A stretch of DNA of 64,000 nt from contig NZ_JACSPU010000002.1 of assembly GCF_014836985.1 (NCBI RefSeq), forward strand, positions 248,001 through 312,000, given 5' to 3'. This DNA is from Planococcus wigleyi (GTDB taxonomy: Bacteria; Bacillota; Bacilli; Bacillales_A; Planococcaceae). The notes beneath the pieces were generated by a model. That model worked only from the letters and a program-made list of their open reading frames with translations, had not been told where the DNA came from and ran no database searches. Position numbers and translations under genes: made by a program. Of the stretch, positions 31,050 through 39,588 are shown piece after piece. Each line of letters begins with the position of its first letter. Within the stretch, counting starts at the first letter, position 1.

Positions 31050-31457
31050 ATGAGTCTGGCAAGTTACATCGGCTGCAACATCGAAATACCCGAAACAGAT
31101 GAAGATTCGGAGGATCTCATCCACATCGGCAATTGCTTTTCGGAAATATACAATCGGGAGGCTGTAAAAAAACATCAATTTTCGACTCCATTTATATACG
31201 AGGTTTCCACCGATTGGGGAATCGAGATTTCTGCAGGTATTTCCCGGGAAACGTCTATGGAGTCTAAAGTGAAACTGATGCGGTTGTGTGAAATTATGGA
31301 GAACCATCTCAGTGAAGGGGATTTCTTTGAACTTTACAGCTGCTGGATTGGGGAAGAGGACGACGACCGCGCTGGGGAAATTACCTTGCAGCTGGGTGGT
31401 TTTGATGTGGAACAACTTGAAATGCCCGAAAAGACACTAGTGCGGTTCGTAAAATAA
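31050..31457 (+). CDS. Unrecognised 135-aa cytosolic protein
   Basis: The 135-residue acidic protein starts at ATG 31050, with GGGGTGA just upstream. It opens with SLASYIGCNIEIPETDEDSEDLIHIG and contains FELYSCWIGEEDDDRAGEI. I see no signal peptide, membrane helix or catalytic motif, and I cannot name a family. The alternation of strands and helices suggests a compact alpha/beta domain. It follows the flavin reductase gene closely and precedes a bidirectional terminator. Confidence 0.6.
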   Translation: MSLASYIGCNIEIPETDEDSEDLIHIGNCFSEIYNREAVKKHQFSTPFIYEVSTDWGIEISAGISRETSMESKVKLMRLCEIMENHLSEGDFFELYSCWIGEEDDDRAGEITLQLGGFDVEQLEMPEKTLVRFVK

Positions 31458-31534
31458 TTCCCATTTCACAGCAACGACAAGAAAATCGGTTTGGGTTCGA
31501 AAAACAGGTGTTGATTAAAGAAGAGTTGAATAAT

Positions 31535-31566
31535 AAAAGCAGTTGATTTCTCAACTGCTTTTTTCG
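31535..31566. terminator. Bidirectional terminator
   Basis: AAAAGCAGTTGA and TCAACTGCTTTT form a perfect 12-bp stem with a 4-base loop and T-runs on both strands, between convergent genes. Confidence 0.9.
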
Positions 31567-31567
31567 T

Positions 31568-33979
31568 TTAAATTGATCTGACAGAATGCAATCCATTCAC
31601 AAGCAGGCCCCTAAATTGTTCGGCTGTCAGCGGCCGGCTGTAGTAATACCCCTGGATTTCGTCACAGCCCAGTTTCTTCAGCAACGCCACTTGTTCTTCG
31701 GTTTCCACCCCTTCGGCTACGACTGACATGTCCAAGCTGTGGGCAAGGAAAATCATGGCTTCGACAAGTGCCCTATCGTAAGGGTTGGAAGCCATATCCT
31801 GGACGAACGGCTGGGCAATTTTCAAGTGATTCAGCGGGAACCGCTTCAAGTAATTGAGCGACGAGTAGCCAGTGCCGAAATCATCGATGGCAATGCGGAC
31901 ACCCAATCTTCTCAATTTCTGCATTCGGGAAATAGCTTTTTCCGCATCGTCGACAGCGACGCCTTCCGTAATCTCCAATTCCAGTGAAGACGCCGGAAAG
32001 CCGGTTTTTTCAAGTGTCTGGCGGATCATGCTCATCAACTCATCGTCAAGAAATTGCAGGGGCGATAAATTCACGGCCAGTTTCAGTTGGGAGTAACCTG
32101 AGTCATGCCATAGTTTGGCTTGCTTACAGGCTGTAGAAAGCATCCATTCGCCCATGGGAAGAATCAGGCGGGTTTCTTCCGCGAGTGGAATGAATTCTCC
32201 AGGAGAAATGGTTTTGCCCGCTGGAGTCTGCCAGCGGATCAAGGCTTCCATGCCGATGATATCACCTGTTGCGGCTTGGATCTGCGGCTGGTAATGCAGG
32301 ATGAACTCTTCTTTCGCGATAGCCCGGCGCAGCTCATTTTCGAGTGCAATTTTTCGGGAAGCGATAAAGGCCATGTCATCCGAAAAGAACTGAAAATTGT
32401 TTTTGCCTTTTTCCTTGGCGTTATACATCGCATTGTCTGCATTTTTCAACAGTTCATCCGGCGTTTCGCCGTCTTCCGGATAAACGGCAATGCCGATGCT
32501 CATGGAGACATGCAATTCCTGTCCCTGGATGGTCAGGGGTTTTTCAAGAGCTGACTGCAGCCTTCGGATCAAAGGCACCATATCTTGCTGGGAATGGAAA
32601 TTATTCAAAATCAATGTGAATTCGTCGCCGCCCTGCCGGGAAATGGTATCGTTGGAACGCAGGTTTTCCTGCAGTTTTTGGGCGAATTCCTGCAGCAGCA
32701 AATCACCGAATTCATGGCCGAATGTATCATTGACGTTCTTAAAGCGGTCCAAATCAATGAACACTACAGCGAGTTTCTGGGAAGTCTGACTGGCAGCCGT
32801 CAAGGCGCTTTCCAGCTTCTCGAGATAGAGCCTTCTGTTCGGCAGGCCGCTCAATGCGTCATGGTAAGCCATGTGTTTCATTTGGTCGACGGCTTTTTCC
32901 AGCAGATCATTTTTGGAAGTGACTTCCTCTGTGCGTTGCTCCACTTTGTGCTCGAGAACAGAGGTCAGTTGATGGTAGCTGGCCAGTAATTTTCGGTTAT
33001 CCCGCAAAGTGAAGATTTGTCTAGTGATAATGAGAATGACTGAAACGCCAGCTCCTGCGATTAAGCCGTTCATGTCTCCTTTTTGTTCAAAAATCATGAT
33101 GATAAACAGCAGAACAAGGCTGAAATAAGGGAGCAGCAAGCGCAGGGAAATCTGTCCTTCGTCGATCCGTTCGGCAACTTTTTGGGGCGGTGCTTCTGTA
33201 TGTTCCAGTGCATACAAACCGGCGAGAGCCATCAACAGCAGGCCGAGAGACCATAATGGATCGTAAATACTGCCGGAACTATACCCGCCGTTAGCAGTTG
33301 AAAAGAGATAAGCGGTATCTGCCAGAACTTGAACGATTAAGCTCGCTGCAATCAAGCACAGTACCCGGCGCGGAAAAAAGTAAGCAGAACCGATGTAGAA
33401 ACTGACGGCACCAAACAATAAGAGCAAATCTCCAATCGGATAACTGATGGATACAGCGAAAAGAATGGGAGATACAGAAACTTCTTCTATTAAAGGTTGG
33501 ATCAGAAAATGCCAGCTTAAGGCTGTGGATACGGCGATAATAATGGCCATATCGAAAAGAAATTTAATCTGATAGGAGTTTTCCTTCCTTTGTCCAAGCT
33601 GGTAAGCGAAAGCTGCTATGTAAAAAAAGATTTGAAGGAAGAAAAACAGGTCAGCCCATCCGGGATAGCTGACTTCCACATGTGCAATATTACGGCTATA
33701 GAACCAAATGCCTTCGGCGACTGAAAAGCTGTAACATCCGAGTGACGTCAATAACCAAAAATAGCGGTCCTTGCTGGAAGATTTCAAAAAGACCATGAAT
33801 AAGACCGTTCCGGCAATTACAGGAACCAAGGGGATCAGCCAGGACATAAGGCTGATTCCCGACAGAGGCATAATGCTGCTGTCCGAACCAAGTAAAGTCC
33901 AAGCATAGTAAAATAAGATATAAATGAAACTGCAATAGATGAACAGCTTCTGGATTTTGGAAAGAGCGATAGTTTTCAC
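31568..33979 (-). CDS. Membrane GGDEF-EAL cyclic-di-GMP protein with altered EAL site
   Basis: The 803-residue protein has about eight membrane helices (residues 10-330), a coiled linker, a GGDEF domain and an EAL domain. GGDEF is intact (RQGGDEF) with a proper inhibitory site RSND five residues before it. EAL keeps EALIRW, NLSPLQF, ELEITEG, IDDFGTGYSSL, AEGVE and EIQGY, but the usual LKID motif reads LKIA, losing an Asp linked to metal binding in phosphodiesterases. It may be mainly a cyclase or have weak hydrolysis. The GTG start directly follows an AATGAGG sequence with poor spacing, so the start is uncertain. Confidence 0.9.
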   Translation of the reverse strand: MKTIALSKIQKLFIYCSFIYILFYYAWTLLGSDSSIMPLSGISLMSWLIPLVPVIAGTVLFMVFLKSSSKDRYFWLLTSLGCYSFSVAEGIWFYSRNIAHVEVSYPGWADLFFFLQIFFYIAAFAYQLGQRKENSYQIKFLFDMAIIIAVSTALSWHFLIQPLIEEVSVSPILFAVSISYPIGDLLLLFGAVSFYIGSAYFFPRRVLCLIAASLIVQVLADTAYLFSTANGGYSSGSIYDPLWSLGLLLMALAGLYALEHTEAPPQKVAERIDEGQISLRLLLPYFSLVLLFIIMIFEQKGDMNGLIAGAGVSVILIITRQIFTLRDNRKLLASYHQLTSVLEHKVEQRTEEVTSKNDLLEKAVDQMKHMAYHDALSGLPNRRLYLEKLESALTAASQTSQKLAVVFIDLDRFKNVNDTFGHEFGDLLLQEFAQKLQENLRSNDTISRQGGDEFTLILNNFHSQQDMVPLIRRLQSALEKPLTIQGQELHVSMSIGIAVYPEDGETPDELLKNADNAMYNAKEKGKNNFQFFSDDMAFIASRKIALENELRRAIAKEEFILHYQPQIQAATGDIIGMEALIRWQTPAGKTISPGEFIPLAEETRLILPMGEWMLSTACKQAKLWHDSGYSQLKLAVNLSPLQFLDDELMSMIRQTLEKTGFPASSLELEITEGVAVDDAEKAISRMQKLRRLGVRIAIDDFGTGYSSLNYLKRFPLNHLKIAQPFVQDMASNPYDRALVEAMIFLAHSLDMSVVAEGVETEEQVALLKKLGCDEIQGYYYSRPLTAEQFRGLLVNGLHSVRSI

Positions 33980-34269
33980 CTCATTAGGTCTGAAAAGAAT
34001 AGAATGCCGAATTCTGAATTTATTAATATTTCCTCTAGTATAGACAAGTTCCTCCTATAAAGGAACAGTGTGTTTACAGATAATAACAATTTCTGGAGAG
34101 TGGAAAGGAAATCTTGAAAGAAAAACCGACTTGGCAATGAAACAGTAAGTTTGTAACTGTACCCGAAAAACGGGATACTAGGTCTATATGCAGAAAATGC
34201 AGCGGGCCTGGGTTTTCAGCAGCCGGAAAAAGCGCGAAATTCCCGAAGCTTGCAAAAGGAGGATATTCA
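33980..34269. other. Intergenic region upstream of glutathione peroxidase
   Basis: 290 bases hold the promoter of the GGDEF-EAL gene on one side and that of the peroxidase on the other. Near 34150-34250 there is a GC-richer stretch with short inverted pieces (e.g. CCCGAAAAACGGG) but no riboswitch consensus I recognise. Confidence 0.4.
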
Positions 34270-34806
34270 ATGTCGATTTATTCATTCCAGACAACATTAT
34301 CGAACGGGGAAGAAATGCCACTTGAGACTTTTAAAGGGGACGTTCTTTTGATCGTCAATACCGCCAGCAAATGCGGATTGACTCCCCAATACGAAGAATT
34401 GGAAGAGCTGTACAAAACCCATAAGGAAAAAGGATTGCAGATTGTCGGTTTCCCGTGTGACCAGTTCGGCGGTCAGGAGCCGGGAACGGATGAGGAAATT
34501 TCGGAATTCTGCTCCGTCAACTATGGCGTCAGTTTCCCTCTTTCCCAAAAAATCGAAGTGAATGGCGAAAGCGCCCACCCGATTTACGAGTACTTGCGCA
34601 GCAAAGCGCCAGGGGATGCAGAATTCGATGAAGCCGGCGCCTTGCAGAAAGAAGACCGCGACATGCTGGAAAGTTCCGACATCCAGTGGAACTTCACCAA
34701 ATTCCTGGTCGACCGTAAAGGAAATGTCGTCCACCGTTTTGCACCAACTGTGAAGCCGAAAGCGATGGAACAGGTCATTGAACAATTATTGGAAGAATCT
34801 CAATAA
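34270..34806 (+). CDS. Glutathione peroxidase family protein (thioredoxin-type)
   Basis: The 178-residue thiol peroxidase has the catalytic Cys35 in VNTASKCGLTPQYEELEELY, the GFPCDQFGGQEPG motif with Gln, and the WNFTKFLVDRKG motif with Trp and Asn, completing the Cys-Gln-Trp-Asn tetrad. A Cys in the GFPCDQF motif is the likely partner for a disulfide resolved by thioredoxin, as in many non-selenium bacterial members. It removes organic peroxides and hydrogen peroxide in the cytoplasm. AAAAGGAGG precedes the ATG. It stands alone with its own terminator. Confidence 0.93.
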   Translation: MSIYSFQTTLSNGEEMPLETFKGDVLLIVNTASKCGLTPQYEELEELYKTHKEKGLQIVGFPCDQFGGQEPGTDEEISEFCSVNYGVSFPLSQKIEVNGESAHPIYEYLRSKAPGDAEFDEAGALQKEDRDMLESSDIQWNFTKFLVDRKGNVVHRFAPTVKPKAMEQVIEQLLEESQ

Positions 34807-34827
34807 AAGACATAGCAAGATGAACAG

Positions 34828-34875
34828 AAAAGCACAGCCGAAACGGGTTTAAATCCCGCCTTGGCTGTGCTTTTT
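34828..34875. terminator. Bidirectional terminator after the peroxidase gene
   Basis: AAAAGCACAGCC pairs with GGCTGTGCTTTT, with an inner CGGG/CCCG helix around a TTTAAAT loop, ahead of a T-run. Confidence 0.85.
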
Positions 34876-34893
34876 GATTTGTTTCAGCTTCAT

Positions 34894-36249
34894 TTAAAGA
34901 ATGGCATACAATAGGGAAATGACGGCATAGGAAATCAGCCAGATCAGCAAGGCGAATGTGAAATTCATCTTAAAGGCGATATAGATGGATGACTTTCTGC
35001 TGATGGCGGCGAGCAACAGATTCAACCCTGAAAACGGTGAGGTCATAATGGCCAGCATCCAGCTGGCGAACAAGCCGACGCCCAAATACAGATGGTCTTC
35101 CGCAAATAGCGGGGAGTTGCTCAAGGTGATGGCCAGGATGGTTGCGGTAATGATGGGATGGATGCCGATCCAGGACGGGATGGACATCAGCACTGCCATG
35201 ACCGGGAGCAGCAGCAGGACATGGGTGATGTTCAAGCTCTCGAGAAGGTAACGGATCCAATCATCGGCTCCGTTGTTCAGAAGCGCGGTGCCGAATGCGC
35301 CAGCCATAATGAAAATCGATAATTCATTGCCCATTGAAGCGATTTTTCCGCTCGCATAGCCTTGCAGGTTTTCAATTAGCTCCCGCGGTGTGCCCAACAA
35401 CAATGACCATACGAAAGAGACCGCAATCGCCGCTAAAGGAACAATCGTCAATACTGACAACTCAGTCAGATTTTCGATGACGAGAATCATCGCAGTGACG
35501 GCCAGCAGGATTAACGCGAGTTCAAACACTTTGCGTTTCGCAAGCTTCAATGGGACCGTACTCTTTATCGAAGAGGCTTCAGGGATGGGCCGGCTTTTTC
35601 TTCGTTCATTCCAAAATCCGAGAGCCATCATGATTACGGTGATGGCAAGGCCAATCGGGAAAAGCTGCAGCCAGCTGACCTCGAAATAGGAAAGCACCAA
35701 TGCCATGGAAATGAAATAGGGCGACCACATGAATGCCATGACGAATCCTCTGCTCAATGCTTTCAGACGGACTTCATCAAACGGCTTGAAAGAAGGCGTG
35801 TCGGTCAGGTCGTAGAGGATCGGCAAGGTTCCGACATTCATGACGGCTCCGATGCTGCCGGCAGCGACGGTCGAGAACAGGTAAAGTTGATGTGTTTTTT
35901 TGATGTAGTGAGCAAAAATGACTTCTATGTATTTCAGGTACTGGCCTTGCTGAATCGGAACGGACAGCAACGGGACGAAAATGAAAATCGCCAGCAAGTT
36001 GATGTTGGTCTGAAGCGCCATGAAAAATTCCCGGATGCCTGCTGAGGTTGGTTCCAACAATAATCCGACAGCAAACAGCACCGAAATCAGGATTTTAGGC
36101 ATCCGCGGCAGTGTCGGGAAATAGGAAACGAGTACGGCCAGCGCAAACAGGCTGATCAAAAAAGGTGCATAAGGGATAGGGATGAAGAATGACAGCAAGT
36201 AGATGCCTCCCATAAGCAAGGTGGTGAGAGGACGGATAGCCGGTTTCAT
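34894..36249 (-). CDS. Multi-pass membrane transporter, ion-transporter superfamily-like
   Basis: The 451-residue protein has about 11-12 predicted helices and two similar halves, as in the ion-transporter (DASS/ArsB/CitM) superfamily. A conserved-looking hairpin reads FSTVAAGSIGAVMNVGTLPILY, and the second half has PSWIGIHPIITATILAITLS. I cannot name a substrate; dicarboxylate or other organic anions are typical. ATG 36249 has AAAGGAG upstream; the longer frame starts within that site. It stands alone between two terminators. Confidence 0.7.
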   Translation of the reverse strand: MKPAIRPLTTLLMGGIYLLSFFIPIPYAPFLISLFALAVLVSYFPTLPRMPKILISVLFAVGLLLEPTSAGIREFFMALQTNINLLAIFIFVPLLSVPIQQGQYLKYIEVIFAHYIKKTHQLYLFSTVAAGSIGAVMNVGTLPILYDLTDTPSFKPFDEVRLKALSRGFVMAFMWSPYFISMALVLSYFEVSWLQLFPIGLAITVIMMALGFWNERRKSRPIPEASSIKSTVPLKLAKRKVFELALILLAVTAMILVIENLTELSVLTIVPLAAIAVSFVWSLLLGTPRELIENLQGYASGKIASMGNELSIFIMAGAFGTALLNNGADDWIRYLLESLNITHVLLLLPVMAVLMSIPSWIGIHPIITATILAITLSNSPLFAEDHLYLGVGLFASWMLAIMTSPFSGLNLLLAAISRKSSIYIAFKMNFTFALLIWLISYAVISLLYAIL

Positions 36250-36407
36250 AGAGAGGACTCCTTTGCAAGACACTGCAGTCTGGTTTTACTCAGTTTGACA
36301 GAAAAATTCCAGGGCGTCTTGGGAAATGCATCGATGATTAAAGGAACACTAAATTATTAGAAAAGACCAGCTCGGTTGGTATATGCTTGTAAATCATGTC
36401 ATCAAAT

Positions 36408-36436
36408 AAACCGCCTTAATCAAGTAAAGGCGGTTT
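36408..36436. terminator. Terminator between convergent-side units
   Basis: AAACCGCCTT and AAGGCGGTTT form a 10-bp perfect stem with a 9-base loop; it lies downstream of the nitrilase gene on the minus strand. Confidence 0.75.
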
Positions 36437-36476
36437 GTCTGTCTATTGCGTAAATTAGAAGTGAAGAAGGTAAATG

Positions 36477-37430
36477 TTATTCTCTCCAAACCACCGTCTT
36501 CTGTTCCTTCTCATTCACACTCAGCTGAAAAACATCCGGACGTGAATAATGGCCGGAGACGTCAAAGTCGAACTGGCTTTCAGCGATTTGGTCCAGGTCG
36601 AGTTCGGCATAGAGGATCGTTTCTTCTCCGTACACCGGCTCTACGATCAATTCTCCCAACGGTCCGGCGATACAACTGCCGCCTCGGGACATTTCCTCAG
36701 GCAAATCTTTGAATTCATCCCGGGATGAGATTTCTTCAGGATACATGGATTTTGTCGAGTACTGGTTGCAGGACAGCACGAAGCAGCGGCCTTCTGCAGC
36801 CACATGGCGAACGGTGGCTGTCCATGTGTCGCGCGCATCGGCAGTGGGCATGACGTAAATCTGGATGCCTTTTTCGTACATGGCGGCACGCGCCAGAGGC
36901 ATGTAATTCTCCCAGCAGATCAAGGCGCCGAGGCGTCCGTACGGTGTATCAAAGACCGGCAACGTGCTGCCGTCTCCCTGGCCCCAAATCAAGCGTTCGG
37001 ACCCCGTCGGTTTCAGTTTGCGGTGCTTGCCGAGCAGTTCGCCATCGGGGCCGAAAAACAGGGCTGTGCAATACAAAGTACCCTGGCTGCCGGCTGTATC
37101 TTTTTCGATGACGCCGATGACAACATAGGCATCTGCTTGCTTCGCCGCTTTGCCGATTGTTTCTGTTTCAGGGCCTGGTACGGTGATGGAATTATCCCAA
37201 TAGCGCCGGAAATCTTTACGGCCTTCCGGGGAACGGCTGCCGACGACGGCGCCAAACGACATGCCGCGCGGATAGGCGGGAATGAACGCTTCAGGGAAAA
37301 CAATGATCTTTGCGCCTTGCGCTCCAGCTTCTTCGATTAACCGAACCGTCTTCAACACGCCTTTTTCCTTGTCCATGATTTCAGAGCCGGCTTGGACGAC
37401 GGCTACTTTGAATTTCTTGTCTTTTTCCAT
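36477..37430 (-). CDS. Nitrilase-family carbon-nitrogen hydrolase
   Basis: The 317-residue protein has the full catalytic set of nitrilases: Glu in IVFPEAFIPAYPRG, Lys in GKHRKLKPTGSERL and Cys in GALICWENYMPLAR. The PEAFIPAYPRG and CWENY forms are those of true nitrilases rather than amidases, so hydrolysis of nitriles to acids is likely. Start ATG 37430 has GAAAGG at better spacing than the ATG three codons upstream. It diverges from a D-2-hydroxyacid dehydrogenase gene. No nitrile hydratase or transport genes are nearby. Confidence 0.92.
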   Translation of the reverse strand: MEKDKKFKVAVVQAGSEIMDKEKGVLKTVRLIEEAGAQGAKIIVFPEAFIPAYPRGMSFGAVVGSRSPEGRKDFRRYWDNSITVPGPETETIGKAAKQADAYVVIGVIEKDTAGSQGTLYCTALFFGPDGELLGKHRKLKPTGSERLIWGQGDGSTLPVFDTPYGRLGALICWENYMPLARAAMYEKGIQIYVMPTADARDTWTATVRHVAAEGRCFVLSCNQYSTKSMYPEEISSRDEFKDLPEEMSRGGSCIAGPLGELIVEPVYGEETILYAELDLDQIAESQFDFDVSGHYSRPDVFQLSVNEKEQKTVVWRE

Positions 37431-37523
37431 CGATCTCATCCTTTCGTAACTTATTCCATTCTATCATTGTTATAATATTCATATAACTAAGTGAATAATT
37501 TTATTCAATGAAGGAGAATCCAT

Positions 37524-38516
37524 ATGAAACCAAAAGTTTATCTTGCACGGCCAGTCTCAAAAGAAGTGGAAGCATATATAGGCGAGCATTGCGATTACCG
37601 AAAGTGGGAAGGAAAAGGAAAGATCCCGCAGGACGTCCTGATGGAAGAGCTAAAGGACGCGGAAGGGGTGCTCGTGCAAAATGCCTCCGTGACGAATGAA
37701 TTGCTGGAGCAGGCGCCGAAGTTAAAAGTCATCAGCAATTCAGCGGTCGGCTACGATTCTTTCGACTTGGAAGCGATGAAACAGCATGGGGTACTCGGCA
37801 CGCATACGCCATTCGTGCTGGATGAAACAGTGGCGGATCTGGCTTTCAGCCTGGTGCTTGCCACAGCAAGGCGGGTGCCGGAGCTGAACAACTTCGTCAA
37901 ACAAGGAAAATGGGGAAAGCAAAAAGATTCCCGGCAATTCTTCGGTACCGACGTGCATCACGCAACGATGGGCATTGTCGGCATGGGCCGTATCGGGGAA
38001 AAGATTGTCAGACGGGCGAGGCTCGGTTTTGAAATGGAAGTCCTCTACAACAGCCGGACTCCGAAACCTGAACTCGAAGAGAAGTATGGCATCGCCTACA
38101 GCGATCTGGAAAACCTCTTGGAAAAATCCGATTTTGTCGTTTTGATTGTGCCACTGACACCTGAAACGCATCATTTGATGGGAGAGGAGCAGTTTAAAGC
38201 GATGAAAGACAGCGCGATTTTGATCAATTGCGCCAGAGGGGCAGTGGTGGATGAAAAAGCCTTGATCGAAGCTTTGGAAAAAGGAGAGATTTCCGGAGCG
38301 GGACTCGACGTTTTTGAGCAGGAACCGGTCTCGCCGGACAATCCGCTCCTGCAGATGGATCAGGTCGTCGTCCTCCCGCATATCGGTTCGGCCACAGAAC
38401 AGACCCGCGCTGCTATGTTGATGAAGGCGGCGGAGAATTTGGTTGCGGGCGTGACAACCGGAGTTCCGGAGAATGTCGTGAAGGAATTACAGGGGCTGTT
38501 GGAAACGGAATCTTAA
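37524..38516 (+). CDS. D-2-hydroxyacid dehydrogenase (glyoxylate/hydroxypyruvate reductase-like)
   Basis: The 330-residue NAD(P)-dependent enzyme has the Rossmann motif ATMGIVGMGRIGEKIVRRAR, the catalytic Arg in LINCARGAVVDEKAL, Glu in GLDVFEQEP and His in VVLPHIGSATEQTR. This set and the GxGxxG spacing fit GyaR/glyoxylate reductases. It interconverts 2-keto acids and D-2-hydroxy acids. AAGGAGAA precedes the ATG. It is divergent from the nitrilase gene and ends at a strong terminator. Confidence 0.93.
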   Translation: MKPKVYLARPVSKEVEAYIGEHCDYRKWEGKGKIPQDVLMEELKDAEGVLVQNASVTNELLEQAPKLKVISNSAVGYDSFDLEAMKQHGVLGTHTPFVLDETVADLAFSLVLATARRVPELNNFVKQGKWGKQKDSRQFFGTDVHHATMGIVGMGRIGEKIVRRARLGFEMEVLYNSRTPKPELEEKYGIAYSDLENLLEKSDFVVLIVPLTPETHHLMGEEQFKAMKDSAILINCARGAVVDEKALIEALEKGEISGAGLDVFEQEPVSPDNPLLQMDQVVVLPHIGSATEQTRAAMLMKAAENLVAGVTTGVPENVVKELQGLLETES

Positions 38517-38525
38517 CTCCATACG

Positions 38526-38565
38526 AAAAGGCCAAAGAGCGGATCGCAGCTTCTTTGGCCTTTTT
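38526..38565. terminator. Bidirectional terminator
   Basis: AAAAGGCCAAAGA pairs with TCTTTGGCCTTTT in a perfect 13-bp stem with a 13-base loop, followed by T residues. It lies between convergent genes. Confidence 0.85.
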
Positions 38566-38571
38566 ATATGC

Positions 38572-38949
38572 TTATGTATCCTCTGCTTCTTTTTTGGAAG
38601 CCCGTACATACTCCAACCAGAAAATCCACAGCGTCACAGCAACGGCAATCCAAAGGGAAGGGTTTGTGAGCGAAATGCTGTTGCGGGATTCTCCGCCCAG
38701 TAATGTCAAGATGGCGAGCACAATCAACGGAACCACAATCATCAGAACAGGGAAGATAATCATGTAACGCTTCTTCTTTCGCTGCGGTTTAAGGGTCACG
38801 CCGCTCAGCACCACCATAAGTGCGATGACTGCGAAGAGAATCCACGGAGGTATGCCGAGCGCAGCCAGTGTTCCGGGAAAATAGTCATTGACCAAAAGAG
38901 TACATAAATTAACCAATAGGATGGCAACAACAAGCCAATAGATTTTCAA
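38572..38949 (-). CDS. Four-helix membrane protein of unknown function
   Basis: The 125-residue protein has four hydrophobic segments (residues about 4-18, 28-46, 60-82, 93-112) and a basic loop RKKKRY after the second. It begins MKIYWLVVAILLVNLCTLLV, possibly signal-anchor-like. I do not recognise the family. It stands alone on the minus strand, and its promoter region faces the Nudix gene across about 200 bases. Confidence 0.6.
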   Translation of the reverse strand: MKIYWLVVAILLVNLCTLLVNDYFPGTLAALGIPPWILFAVIALMVVLSGVTLKPQRKKKRYMIIFPVLMIVVPLIVLAILTLLGGESRNSISLTNPSLWIAVAVTLWIFWLEYVRASKKEAEDT

Positions 38950-39150
38950 ACTAAAAATCCTCTCGATGAAGGCATATTGGATCTGCCTTTTCTTAAGTGT
39001 ACCAAAAAATATTGGCTAATACAGGTAATTGATTGATTGGAGCAAAATACAGTTTAGTTAATAATGGAAAGAAAATGATAGAATAAAGAAAATTGAGTGT
39101 TTAATTTTCAGGAATCACTTTAAATTTTGAGAAGCAGGTGAAGAGTTGTT
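38950..39150 (+). promoter_or_regulatory. Promoter region for the Nudix-helicase operon and the divergent membrane gene
   Basis: A 200-base AT-rich gap. TTGATT near 39031 and TAGAAT near 39080 are weak sigma-A-like elements; I see no clear operator. A small-RNA or toxin gene is not evident. Confidence 0.3.
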
Positions 39151-39555
39151 ATGAAGAAAAACATACGTGTAGTTGGAGCAGTAATTATAGATGGTGACAA
39201 AATTTTGTGTGCGCAGCGGGGAATGGAAAAAAGCTTGCCTGGCTTGTGGGAATTTCCTGGCGGGAAAATCGAAGAAACTGAAACGCCTCAATCAGCACTG
39301 CAAAGAGAAATTCAAGAAGAAATGCATTGTCGGGTGGAGATTGGCGAGCAGGTGGAACATACCGTGTACGAATACGATTTTGGTATCGTCCATTTGACCA
39401 CATTTTATTGCCAACTAGTTGAAGGGACACCGGTGCTAACAGAACATATAGAAATTCAATGGTTGAAGGCGGATGAACTTGAACAATTGGAATGGGCGCC
39501 AGCAGACATACCGGCCATAGAGAAACTGAAACGGACATATCAAATTCAGAAATAA
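39151..39555 (+). CDS. MutT/Nudix (deoxy)nucleoside triphosphate pyrophosphohydrolase
   Basis: The 134-residue protein has the Nudix box in the order GKIEETETPQSALQREIQEE (Gly, first Glu, then REIQEE), preceded by CAQRGMEKSLPGLWEFPGG, as in MutT/CTP pyrophosphohydrolases. These hydrolyse oxidised or non-canonical NTPs. It is the first gene of a pair: the helicase starts 33 bases downstream on the same strand. Nudix enzymes recur next to, or fused with, helicases of this DUF3427 type, so a joint role in nucleic-acid quality control or defence is plausible. Confidence 0.92.
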   Translation: MKKNIRVVGAVIIDGDKILCAQRGMEKSLPGLWEFPGGKIEETETPQSALQREIQEEMHCRVEIGEQVEHTVYEYDFGIVHLTTFYCQLVEGTPVLTEHIEIQWLKADELEQLEWAPADIPAIEKLKRTYQIQK

Positions 39556-39588
39556 GAAGAGTAGTTAAAGGAAGAGCGGGGGACGGAA

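Noticed and set aside
34140-34260. Possible riboswitch upstream of the glutathione peroxidase gene
   Set aside because: GC-richer with small inverted pieces but none of the conserved blocks of known classes and no terminator-antiterminator pair.
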